Made by a program: the position numbers and the translations under genes
NCBI RefSeq assembly: GCF_900099965.1
Contig: NZ_FNDJ01000004.1
Span: forward strand, 496,001 to 560,000
Direction of reading: 5' to 3'
From: Nonomuraea jiangxiensis
GTDB lineage: Bacteria; Actinomycetota; Actinomycetes; Streptosporangiales; Streptosporangiaceae
DNA: 64,000 nt
Shown: piece after piece, positions 55,649 through 63,261 of the stretch
How positions within the stretch are numbered: the stretch's first letter is position 1
Layout of the letters: every line of letters starts with the position of its first letter
The notes under the pieces: model-generated
Database searches by the model: none
The model's input: the letters and a program-made list of their open reading frames with translations, nothing else
Told to the model about the DNA's origin: nothing

Positions 55649-56029
55649 CTCCCGGCCACCTGTCTCCCTGAGTGTCTCGTCGGTCCAAGCTCCGCCTGGC
55701 CGTTGCTGCCCGGGTGCCGCCGCCGTTTTGCGGAGGTCCACCCGGGCTTGCGGTGAATGTGCCGGGCGGCTCTATCGGATCGCCCTCGCCTCACTATTCG
55801 CGGGCCCATGCCGCTGTCCGGGCGAGCGCGACGGCGGTGGTCTCGGGGTATTTCCCGCCGCCTGCGCCCGCGCGCCGCGAAAGAGGCCGTGAAACGTTTC
55901 TGACCTGCGTTGATACCGCGCCGGAAGAGATCCAATAAGGAGCGGATGGCCCAGGTTGTGACCGTGACGGCAGTTCACCTGATCGGGAGCCAGCGGGGCT
56001 GCCGGACGGATCACAGGGGCAGGCAGAAC
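55649..56029. promoter_or_regulatory. divergent intergenic region
   Basis: About 380 bp between the TTR-like gene (minus) and the small peptide gene (plus). It must contain promoters for the TTR-leuA-LAL operon and for the peptide. An AAGGAG followed by an in-frame ATG at 55946 could extend the peptide gene. No other feature is seen. Confidence 0.4.
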
Positions 56030-56179
56030 ATGAGCAAGCGACTGGGCGCCAGGGCCATCAGGATCGTTCTCATCTCCATGATCGCCGGCACCGGCGGGGC
56101 GGCCGTCACCAGCGCGATGACCGCGACCGCGGCCGGCGCCGCCCCCGTCCCCTGCGGAGAGCCGTGGCACACTTGCTGA
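56030..56179 (+). CDS. small secreted peptide precursor with two-Cys C-terminus
   Basis: 49 aa. A classic signal: basic SKRLGARAIR, hydrophobic IVLISMIAGTGGAAV, then an Ala-rich cleavage region (ATAAGAA). The remainder would be only about 11-13 residues ending PVPCGEPWHTC, with two Cys six apart that could form a disulfide ring. AGGGGCAGG precedes the ATG; an in-frame ATG at 55946 with AAGGAG would add 28 residues. No family recognised. It lies just upstream of the SARP gene on the same strand. Confidence 0.55.
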   Translation: MSKRLGARAIRIVLISMIAGTGGAAVTSAMTATAAGAAPVPCGEPWHTC

Positions 56180-56417
56180 TTCGGGTTGCAGCGGTCGGCC
56201 GGAGACCTGGCGTCTCCGGCCGATTCGTGTTCCGGTTCGAGTTGATAACTATTGAACTATCCTGCGGGCTAGCTGGTGCCCCAATGCAGTAAGTTATACG
56301 ATCGCGCAAAAGTATAGATCGGTGTTGTTCAATGGATCACCTCGTGCTTCGTGCCCAGGGGGAGGTGATCTTTCCGACTGCTCCCCGGCTAATGGAGTTT
56401 TGCCTCAAGGAGTATGC
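56180..56417 (+). promoter_or_regulatory. A/T-rich leader region of the SARP regulator gene
   Basis: 238 bp, with clear A/T-rich patches at 56240-56262 (TTGATAACTATTGAACTATC) and 56286-56330. These are the best promoter candidates in this part of the window, but spacing does not let me choose one -35/-10 pair. A good ribosome site (AAGGAG, 6 bp) precedes the GTG. Confidence 0.4.
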
Positions 56418-59400
56418 GTGGAATTTCGCATTTTGGGGGTTCTTGAAGTCTCTGTTGCCGGACGGCAGTTAGACCTAGGAGGCATCAGACAGCAGACCGT
56501 TCTCGCAGCTCTCCTACTGGAAGCCAATCGTACGGTCACTGTCGGTCGCCTCATGGAAGCGATTTACGGGGATGACCCGCCTAACACCTCGCGGGCACAG
56601 GTGCAGATCTGCATCTCGGCACTCCGGCGTATGTTCGCCACACACGCCGGGCCGGAAGTCATCGTCACGCGCCCCCACGGTTACGCGATCCAGGTAAACC
56701 CGGAGCAAATCGATGCGCACCATTTCGAGAAGCTCGTGGTGAAGGCGCGCCGTGCCCGGGAAGGCGACAACGTGGAGGAGGCCATCCGGCACTACCGCGA
56801 GGCGTTGTCGCTGTGGCGCGGCTCCGCTCTCGACGGCATCGACAGCCGGGTCGTGCAGTCGGCCGCCGGGCTGCTCAACGAGCGCCGGATCTCCGCGAAC
56901 GAGGACTGCGTCGATCTGGAGCTGGGCCTCGGCCGCCACCACGAGGTGGTGGGCGAGCTGACCGGCCTGGTCGAGGAGCACCCCCTGCGCGAACGGCTCC
57001 GCGGGCAGCTCATGCTGGCCCTGTATCGCTCAGGACGGCAGGCGGAGGCGTTACGGGTCTACCGCGACGGCAGGACCATGATGATCGAGGAGCTCGGCAT
57101 CGAGCCCAACGAGCGCCTCCAGCAGCTCGAATACGCGATCCTGACCTCCGCCGAGAGCCTCGACGTGCCGGAGAAGGAGTCCCAGTCCGCGCCGCAGCCG
57201 GCGCCGCCGGCTCCCACGCCCGGCGTGCCGAACGTCCCCGCCATGCTGCCGACCGACATCGCCGACTTCACCGGCCGGACGCAGGAGGTCGAACAGATCC
57301 GCAGGATGCTCACCGGCTACGACTCCGTCCGGCTGGCCGTACCGATCATCGTCATCGGGGGGAAGGCCGGCGTGGGCAAGACCACGATCGCGGTGCACGT
57401 GGCCCACCTCCTGGCCGAGTCCTTCGAGGGCGGCCAGCTCTTCGCCGACCTGCACGGCGGGATCGCCCGCCCGGTGTCCCCGATGCAGGTGCTCGGGCGC
57501 TTCCTGCGGGTGCTGGGCGTGCCGGGCAACGCGCTGCCCGAGGAGCTGGAGGAGCGGGCGGAGATGTACCGGTCGCTGATCGCCGACCGGCAGATGCTGA
57601 TCGTGCTCGACGACGCGGAGAGCGAGAGCCAGATCCAGCCCCTGTTACCGGGCAACCCGGCCTCGTGCGTGATCGTCACCAGCCGCTCCAGGCTGACCGG
57701 GCTGGCCGGGGCGACCCACCTGGACGTGGGCGTCTTCGGCTCCCCGGAGGCCGTGGACCTGCTCGCCCGCATCGCGGGCTCGGAGCGGGTGCTGTCGGAG
57801 GCCGAGCACGCCACGGCGCTGGCCGAACTGTGCGGGCAGCTTCCCCTGGCGCTGCGCATCGCGGGCGCACGCCTGTCCGCCCGGCCCCACTGGAGCGTCG
57901 AGCAGCTCGCCGACCGGCTCCAGGACGAGACCCGCAGGCTGGACGAGCTCCAGCACGGCGAGATGGGGATCAGGGCCAGCATCTCGCTGACCTACGACGG
58001 CATCAGCGAGGAGGCCAGGCGGCTCTTCCGCCGGCTGGCGATCCTCGACACGCTCGTGTTCTCCGCGTGGATCAGCGCGGCCCTGCTGAACAAGCCGCTC
58101 GAAGACGCGCAGGACCTGCTGGACGACCTGGCGGACGCGCAGCTCGTGGAGATCACCGGCCGCGGGCACGGCGTGCACGCCCAATACCGCCTGCACGACC
58201 TCATCCGGGTGTTCGCCAGGGAGCGGCTGGCCGCGGAGGAGCCGGCGGCCGAGCGCAGCGCGGCGCTGACCAGGGTGCTCGGCGCCCTGCTCGCCCTGAC
58301 CGACGCCGCCAGGCTCCAGGAGTACGGCCTCGACCTGCGGGTCCTCGACTCCTCCCAGTACTGGTCGCTGCCGGGCAAACTGGTCCAGAAGCTGGTCGCC
58401 CAGCCGATCCAGTGGTTCGAGCGCGAGCGCCCGACCATCGTCTCGGCCATCAGGCAGGCCGCCCAGGCCGGCTTCGTCGAGCTGTGCTGGGGGCTCGCGG
58501 TGACCGCCGAGCAGTTCTTCGAGTCGCGGGTCTATCTGGACGACTGGCGGGAGATCCACGAGGTCGCGCTGGAGGTCACCCGGCAGGCCAGGGACAAGCG
58601 GGGCCAGGCCGCGGCCCGCTACTCCATCGGCGCGCTGGCCATCACCGAGCAGCGTTTCGTTGATGCCAGGCGCAACTTCAGGCTGGCCCTGGAGCACTCC
58701 CGCGAGGTGGGCGACGACCTGTGGACCGCCAGGGTCCTGCACAACCTCGGCCTGCTCGACCGGCTGAACGGTCGCATCGAGGACGCCTCCAACCACTACG
58801 AGGAGGCGCTGGCGATCTTCCGCAGCTCGGGGCACGAGGGGGAGCTGGCCTACGTGCTGCACAGCCTGGCCCAGCTCCGGCTGGACTGCGAGGACATCGA
58901 CGGCGCCAAGCTGCTGCTCGCCGAGGCCCTGGTGCGCAGCAACGCGCACGGCGGCAGGAGAGTGCGGGCCCAGGTGCTCTACCGGATCGGGATGACCCAT
59001 CTGCGGGCCGAGGAGTACGTGGTGGCCGCGGAGGCCTTCGAGCAGTCCCTGAACGCGGCCCGTACCATCAGCGACCCGGTGGGCGAGGCGTACAGCCTGA
59101 TCGGGCTGGGCGTGTCGCACCTGCGCCGGGGCGCGCTCGGCGAGTCCGAGACCGTGCTGCGCCGGGCGCTCGCCGTGGCCGACACCTACAACCAGCGCCT
59201 GGCCAAGGCCCAGGTCCTGAGCTCGCTCGGGGAGCTGGCGCTCGCGGACGGCGACCCGCGGCAGGCCGTGGTGATCTTCCAGCAGGCCGCCACGCTGTTC
59301 CGCAAGATGCAGATGCCGTTCTACGAGGCCAAGACCCTGGTCCTGGTCCAGAACGCCGTGCTGAGCACCGACGACGAGCAGGCGGGCGAGGAGGCCAGGT

Positions 59401-59501
59401 CCAGGGTGCAGGAGTTGATGAGAGGGCTGGACACGGCGCTGGCCAAGCAGTTGCAGGAGCAACTGGATGCCGCCCGTGCCCGGGAGCTGGACAAGTCGTA
59501 G
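56418..59501 (+). CDS. SARP-family regulator, AfsR-like (SARP-BTAD-NB-ARC-TPR)
   Basis: 1027 aa. The N-terminal OmpR-like DNA-binding domain (about 1-90: RILGVLEVSVAG, ALLLEANRTVTVGRLMEAI, RRMF) is followed by a bacterial activator domain to about 250 (REALSLWRG, LRERLRGQLMLALYRSGRQ). NB-ARC follows with P-loop GGKAGVGKTTIA near 315, DDAESE and LPLALRIAGA near 480. TPRs run from about 730 to 1000. Three TTA codons are in frame: residues 18 (56469), 212 (57051) and 410 (57645), which strongly implies bldA control. GTG start with AAGGAG. Likely the master activator. Confidence 0.93.
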   Translation: MEFRILGVLEVSVAGRQLDLGGIRQQTVLAALLLEANRTVTVGRLMEAIYGDDPPNTSRAQVQICISALRRMFATHAGPEVIVTRPHGYAIQVNPEQIDAHHFEKLVVKARRAREGDNVEEAIRHYREALSLWRGSALDGIDSRVVQSAAGLLNERRISANEDCVDLELGLGRHHEVVGELTGLVEEHPLRERLRGQLMLALYRSGRQAEALRVYRDGRTMMIEELGIEPNERLQQLEYAILTSAESLDVPEKESQSAPQPAPPAPTPGVPNVPAMLPTDIADFTGRTQEVEQIRRMLTGYDSVRLAVPIIVIGGKAGVGKTTIAVHVAHLLAESFEGGQLFADLHGGIARPVSPMQVLGRFLRVLGVPGNALPEELEERAEMYRSLIADRQMLIVLDDAESESQIQPLLPGNPASCVIVTSRSRLTGLAGATHLDVGVFGSPEAVDLLARIAGSERVLSEAEHATALAELCGQLPLALRIAGARLSARPHWSVEQLADRLQDETRRLDELQHGEMGIRASISLTYDGISEEARRLFRRLAILDTLVFSAWISAALLNKPLEDAQDLLDDLADAQLVEITGRGHGVHAQYRLHDLIRVFARERLAAEEPAAERSAALTRVLGALLALTDAARLQEYGLDLRVLDSSQYWSLPGKLVQKLVAQPIQWFERERPTIVSAIRQAAQAGFVELCWGLAVTAEQFFESRVYLDDWREIHEVALEVTRQARDKRGQAAARYSIGALAITEQRFVDARRNFRLALEHSREVGDDLWTARVLHNLGLLDRLNGRIEDASNHYEEALAIFRSSGHEGELAYVLHSLAQLRLDCEDIDGAKLLLAEALVRSNAHGGRRVRAQVLYRIGMTHLRAEEYVVAAEAFEQSLNAARTISDPVGEAYSLIGLGVSHLRRGALGESETVLRRALAVADTYNQRLAKAQVLSSLGELALADGDPRQAVVIFQQAATLFRKMQMPFYEAKTLVLVQNAVLSTDDEQAGEEARSRVQELMRGLDTALAKQLQEQLDAARARELDKS

Positions 59502-59515
59502 CGTGGCCGCGGGCG

Positions 59516-60823
59516 TCAGAAGGCGGCTTCGCTCGCGTACTCGCTCTCGCGGGCTTTCTCCTCGGTGGTCGGCTTGACGCGCGCCATCGCCACCCGCAGG
59601 ATGGGCGGCGCCATCAGCGAGGTGACGATCGCCACCAGCACCACGATGGTGTACGCCTCGACGGTCAGGATGCCCAGGCGCAGCCCGACCATGGCCACCA
59701 CGATCTCGATCACGCCCCGCGCGTTGAGCCCCGCTCCCAGGGCCAGCGCCTCCCATGAGGTGTGGCCGCTCAGCTTGGCCCCCGCGTAGACGCCGAGGAA
59801 CTTGCCCAGGATCGCGATGGCCAGCACCGCCAGCCCGGCCAGCAGCACCGGCGGGTCGGCCAGCGAGGTCAAGTCCATGCGCAGGCCCGCGGAGGCGAAG
59901 AAGATGGGGGCCACGCCGGACAGCACGACCGTGCGCAGCGAGAGCATCCTGGCCGGGTTGACGCGCCCGGCCGAGCCGATCAGCACGCCGCAGACGAAGG
60001 CGCCGAGCACCGCCTCCAGGCCCAGGGCGTGCGTGCCCGCCGCGGACAGCAGGATGAGGGCGATGGCGATGGCGACGGTCGGCCCCGCCTCGGACGACTT
60101 GGCGGCCAGCCGCAGGGCGCCGCTGACGATCAGGCGGCCGACCGTGAACGCGATGATCACCACGAGGAGGAGATGGGCCAGCGACGACAGTACGGTGCCC
60201 GCGGTCACCACGCCGATGCCCAAGGCGCTGACGATCGAGAGCATGAACCAGCCGAAGGCGTCGTCGATCACGCCGGCCGTCAGGGTGAGCTGCCCGATGT
60301 CGCGGTGCAGCATCCGCAGGTCCAGCAGCGCCTTGGCGATGACCGGGATGGCGCTCACGCACATCGCCACGCCCATGAACAGCGCGAAGACAGTCGGGTT
60401 CACGCCGGTGGGGATGAGGGCGCTCGGGAGCAGGTAACCCAGGCCGATGCCGAAGCCGAGGGGCACGACCAGCCCGCCGATGCTGATCCCGGCGGCGTTC
60501 CTGCCGAAGCGGCGGATCAGGCCCATGTTCATGTAGATGCCGGTGAGTCCCACCAGCAGCAGGACGCCGACCTGCCCGACGGCGTCGAGCAGATGGAACT
60601 GGGCGGGGTCGGCGGGGAAAAGCCAGGCGTGGACCCCCGGTGCCACGTGCGCCAGGAACGAGGGGCCCAGCACCACTCCGACGAACAGCTCGCCGACCAC
60701 GGCCGCCATCCCGAGCCTGGCCGCCACCCTGCCGAACACGTGGGCCAGCAGCAGGAGCAGGCCGAGCTGGAGGAGGAAGACGAGCAGGCTGTGCGCCGGG
60801 ATCGGCGCTACGGGCGCGTGCAT
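59516..60823 (-). CDS. cation/proton antiporter (CPA2, KefB-like)
   Basis: 435 aa with about 12-13 hydrophobic spans. LLLLLAHVFGRVAARLG, GELFVGVVLGPSFL, the ion-site helix TAGVIDDAFGWF (Asp-Asp) and FVCGVLIGSAGRV are typical of Na+/H+ or K+/H+ antiporters. No regulatory TrkA domain follows. ATG with GAGGAGG. Antiporters of this kind recur in enediyne clusters, and may aid efflux or ion balance. Convergent with the SARP gene, 14 bp apart. Confidence 0.85.
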   Translation of the reverse strand: MHAPVAPIPAHSLLVFLLQLGLLLLLAHVFGRVAARLGMAAVVGELFVGVVLGPSFLAHVAPGVHAWLFPADPAQFHLLDAVGQVGVLLLVGLTGIYMNMGLIRRFGRNAAGISIGGLVVPLGFGIGLGYLLPSALIPTGVNPTVFALFMGVAMCVSAIPVIAKALLDLRMLHRDIGQLTLTAGVIDDAFGWFMLSIVSALGIGVVTAGTVLSSLAHLLLVVIIAFTVGRLIVSGALRLAAKSSEAGPTVAIAIALILLSAAGTHALGLEAVLGAFVCGVLIGSAGRVNPARMLSLRTVVLSGVAPIFFASAGLRMDLTSLADPPVLLAGLAVLAIAILGKFLGVYAGAKLSGHTSWEALALGAGLNARGVIEIVVAMVGLRLGILTVEAYTIVVLVAIVTSLMAPPILRVAMARVKPTTEEKARESEYASEAAF

Positions 60824-60958
60824 GCCGCGACCTCCTCGTTCGGTACGTCATGAACGCAACGGGTCCAGGGGGCTCGTCTCATCGGCGCTCCAGGAAGGGG
60901 ACCACCTCATGATGGCTCGCACGAGGAGAAAGGATCATCTCCCAGGGTGCCGGGCCAC

Positions 60959-61015
60959 GCTCAGGCCGCAGAGGTGAGGATCGCGCTCAGGCCCCAGAGG
61001 TGAGGATCGCGCTCA
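60959..61015. repeat. 26-bp tandem repeat at the 3' end of the RfbB-like gene
   Basis: GCTCAGGCCSCAGAGGTGAG units start at 60959 and 60985, a 26-bp period. A third partial copy starts at 61011 and contains the stop codon of the minus-strand SDR gene. Confidence 0.88.
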
Positions 61016-62050
61016 GGCCGCGGCGGTCAGGACCCTGGCCGGCTGCGGCTCGCGGGTCGCGTCCAGGGCCGGGCTCCGCCTGGGCGGTGTCCACCGGCCC
61101 CGGTTCTCCCGGTACCACGCCACGGTCTCGGCGAGCCCGGTCTCGATGTCCTTCGCCGGCCGGTAGCCGAGCTCGGTCCGGATCTTCGTCCAGTCGACCG
61201 AGCAGTGCCGGGCCCGGCCCGCCTGCCCGCCGAAGAACTCCTCCGCGTCCCAGCGGGCGCTCACGCCGGCTCCGCACGCCTCCAGCAGCAGGCCGGTCAG
61301 CTCCCCGAGAGTGAGCTCCGTACCGCCGCCGATGTTGTAGACCTCGCCGGGGCGCCCGGCGACGCGGACCAGCTCTATGCCCTGGACGTGGTCGTCGATG
61401 TGCAACCAGTCGCGAACGCTCGGGTCGCCGCCGTACAGGGGGACCCCGGCGCCTCGCAGCAGGTTGGAGACGATCAGCGGGATCGGCTTGTGGGGCGACT
61501 GATGGTGGCCGTAGGTGCTGGAGCAGCGGCTCACTCGCACGTCGAGCCCGTAGGTGCGGTGGTAGGAGAGCGCAAGCAGGTCGCCGGCGGCCCTCGTGGC
61601 CGCGTACGGGGAGCAGGGGGCGAGGGGCTGGGTCTCGGGCCAGGGCCCGTCCTCGGCGGAGCCGTAGACCTCATAGGTGGAGACGTGGACGAAAGTCCGC
61701 AGCCCGGTACGCAGGGCCGCGTCGAGCAGCACCTGGGTGCCGCTGACATTGGTTCTGACGAATTCGGCGGCGTCCGGGATCGGGTGGCCGGCGTGCGACT
61801 CGGCGGCGAAGTGGACGACCTCGTCGTGCTGCGCGACCAGCGCGTTGACCAGGGCCGGGTCGCAGACATCGCCGTGGACGAAGGCGAGGCGGTCGTCGCC
61901 GCGTACGGAGTCGAGGTTGGCCAGGTCGCCGGTTGCGGTCAGCCTGTCGAGCACGGTCAGCCTGATGTTCTCGTTCTTCCCGAGCAGAGTGCGCACATAA
62001 TGGGATCCGATGAATCCGGCCCCACCGGTGACGAGAATTCTCAAGCCCAT
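61013..62050 (-). CDS. dTDP-glucose 4,6-dehydratase-like SDR with altered catalytic residues
   Basis: 345 aa. GGAGFIGSH binds NAD; LDRLTATGDLANL, DHVQGIE and YNIGGGTEL follow the RfbB pattern closely. But the Thr-Asp-Glu triad reads VSTYEVYG (Asp to Tyr) and the YxxxK pair reads SPYAATRAAG (Lys to Arg). The substrate loop NCSNNYGP is CSSTYGHH. So either it is a non-canonical dehydratase or another NDP-sugar SDR. ATG start (MGLRILVTGG). No dTDP-glucose synthase is in the window. It would make an NDP-4-keto-6-deoxyhexose if active. Confidence 0.82.
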   Translation of the reverse strand: MGLRILVTGGAGFIGSHYVRTLLGKNENIRLTVLDRLTATGDLANLDSVRGDDRLAFVHGDVCDPALVNALVAQHDEVVHFAAESHAGHPIPDAAEFVRTNVSGTQVLLDAALRTGLRTFVHVSTYEVYGSAEDGPWPETQPLAPCSPYAATRAAGDLLALSYHRTYGLDVRVSRCSSTYGHHQSPHKPIPLIVSNLLRGAGVPLYGGDPSVRDWLHIDDHVQGIELVRVAGRPGEVYNIGGGTELTLGELTGLLLEACGAGVSARWDAEEFFGGQAGRARHCSVDWTKIRTELGYRPAKDIETGLAETVAWYRENRGRWTPPRRSPALDATREPQPARVLTAAA

Positions 62051-62089
62051 GTGAATTCGCCTCTCACATTTACCCGAGCCGATTTCGAA

Positions 62090-62335
62090 TTAGTCCCAGG
62101 TGCTGTCGTCGAGGCGGGCGGGCGAGTCCCAGGTGCTGTCGTCGGGGGAGCCGGCGGTGGAGGCCGAGTCCCAGGTGCTACCTGCGGTGGAGAGGGTGCT
62201 GGCGGCGCGGTCCCAGGTGCTGCCGGCGGAGGCGGGCGTGGCGTTCAGAGTGAAGATTCCGGCGATGATCCCGGTGCCGACGACGAGCGAGACGCGGGAA
62301 ATGCGGCGGGTCCTGGCGGCGGCGATGGTGTACAT
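62090..62335 (-). CDS. secreted peptide precursor with four STWD repeats
   Basis: 81 aa. A signal peptide: basic RTRRISR, hydrophobic VSLVVGTGIIAGIFTL, cleavage after TPASA. The mature part of about 44 residues contains GSTWD, GSTWD, DSTWD and DSTWD, the last being the exact C-terminus, in a Ser/Ala/Asp-rich context without Cys or Lys. At DNA level the 12-mer AGCACCTGGGAC recurs four times. GAAAGG lies upstream of the ATG. It is 39 bp upstream of the RfbB-like gene on the same strand. I do not recognise a family. Possibly a processed signal, RiPP-like precursor or cell-surface peptide. Confidence 0.7.
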   Translation of the reverse strand: MYTIAAARTRRISRVSLVVGTGIIAGIFTLNATPASAGSTWDRAASTLSTAGSTWDSASTAGSPDDSTWDSPARLDDSTWD

Positions 62336-62580
62336 TTCTCGGGCCTTTCGGGAGTTGTTGTGTTTGTTCTCGCACAACCAACTCTGCGCTTTCGGCAATC
62401 GCCGATCCAGACGAATGGAAGTCAGTAAGCTGCCCCGCCGCGTCCGCTTCCTGCCAACGGGTGCCCGGCGGAGAACGCACGGAGACCGCACGGAGGCGTG
62501 CAGCCCCCGGGACCTGGGACTTCGTGAATCAGGTAGGGCGTCGCGCGCGCCCGTACCCGGTGTGAAGGAGCGCGAAGAAG
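62336..62580. promoter_or_regulatory. divergent intergenic region, STWD peptide versus 101-aa protein
   Basis: 245 bp between divergent small genes with an A/T-rich patch at 62336-62400. Both promoters should be here; boxes are not assigned. Confidence 0.4.
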
Positions 62581-62886
62581 ATGACAGAGGTCGCCGCGGC
62601 ACCCGCGGTAGAGCAGAGCAACCCCGTCGAGACCGGGATGGCCGCCTGGGCCAGGGCCGTCCAGCAGTTGGGCGCCCACTGGTCGCTGGCGCAGTCGTCC
62701 TCCTCGGAGGTGGTCGAGGCGGCCAGGCACGCCACCACCGCCATGACGGAGGCCGCGCTGAACACGAACTTCGAGCTGACGGACGAGGAGGCGCTCAACG
62801 AGGACCTGATCCTCGCGCGCCTGGCCGAGGAGACCCTGCGGTCCGACCCGTGGCTCGCGGCGATGACCGTGTTCGGCGCCAGGTGA
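62581..62886 (+). CDS. small hypothetical protein, unknown family
   Basis: 101 aa, predicted helical and acidic. It has no signal peptide, no Cys, and no membrane span. Noticeable: PVETGMAAWARAVQQLGAHW near the start, a Ser run, and ELTDEEALNEDLILARLAEE later. GAAGGAG 10 bp before the ATG supports translation. I do not recognise it. Position between the STWD peptide and a methyltransferase-like gene suggests a cluster-specific protein. Confidence 0.6.
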   Translation: MTEVAAAPAVEQSNPVETGMAAWARAVQQLGAHWSLAQSSSSEVVEAARHATTAMTEAALNTNFELTDEEALNEDLILARLAEETLRSDPWLAAMTVFGAR

Positions 62887-63019
62887 CAGGAAGCGGGGGC
62901 GGCGGGCACCTTGCTGCGCCAGGATCACCTGGCCCGCGCGCCGGCGAGGCCGCACTGTCGATCGTGACACCAGGTGCTCGTCGCCACCCGACCAGACAGC
63001 AAGACAGAAGGAGCGCACC

Positions 63020-63180
63020 ATGCGACAGGTCAGGATCCGTCCCCGCAGACCGATTCGACGCGACGAGTGCCAGCCGGACAGGCGAACCCCCTCGGGGCGG
63101 CAGCTGCCGTACTGACGCCCGCGGGCGCCTCGGCAGCGGGCGTGACGGCCCCGCCGGCCGCCGAGGCCGCCGGACACAAA
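63020..63180 (+). pseudogene. possible frameshifted small secreted-protein gene
   Basis: ATG at 63020 has AGAAGGAG upstream and a basic start (MRQVRIRPRRPIRR) but meets a stop after 31 codons. In another frame the following bases read ANPLGAAAAVLTPAGASAAG, like a signal-peptide core and cleavage site. One frameshift would join a basic n-region to that hydrophobic part. The evidence is suggestive only; it may be chance in GC-rich DNA. Confidence 0.25.
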
Positions 63181-63186
63181 AAAATT

Positions 63187-63219
63187 CGGCCCGCTCCCGG
63201 GCTCGTCGGGAGCGGGCCG
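63187..63219 (-). terminator. intrinsic terminator for the right-end methyltransferase-like gene
   Basis: A perfect 13-bp stem CGGCCCGCTCCCG / CGGGAGCGGGCCG with a 7-nt loop. On the minus strand it is followed by AATTTTTTT, a true U-run, rare in this GC-rich DNA. It lies 43-75 bp downstream of the stop at 63262. Confidence 0.8.
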
Positions 63220-63230
63220 ACCTGGGTCCA

Positions 63231-63256
63231 TTCCCGGGCTCGTCGGGAACGGGCCG
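63231..63256 (-). repeat. second copy of the terminator hairpin loop region
   Basis: CCCGGGCTCGTCGGGA occurs at 63196 and again at 63233 (37-bp offset), followed by CGGGCCG in both. The second copy has a shorter stem (TTCCCG/CGGGAA) with the same loop sequence. Confidence 0.7.
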
Positions 63257-63261
63257 GTGCG

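Larger units (their letters stand above)
62887..63261. other. intergenic region with possible decayed peptide gene and twin hairpins
   Basis: 375 bp. It contains a 31-codon frame with a ribosome site at 63020 (see separate entry) and two similar hairpins at 63187-63219 and 63231-63256. Nothing else is seen. Confidence 0.5.

Noticed and set aside
55946..56029. Upstream start for the two-Cys peptide
   Set aside because: AAGGAG is only 3 bp from that ATG and the added 28 residues would bury the signal peptide; kept as an alternative only.
56030..56179. Enediyne apoprotein
   Set aside because: It is far too short after signal cleavage and lacks the beta-sheet pattern of NcsA or CagA-type apoproteins; likewise the STWD peptide.
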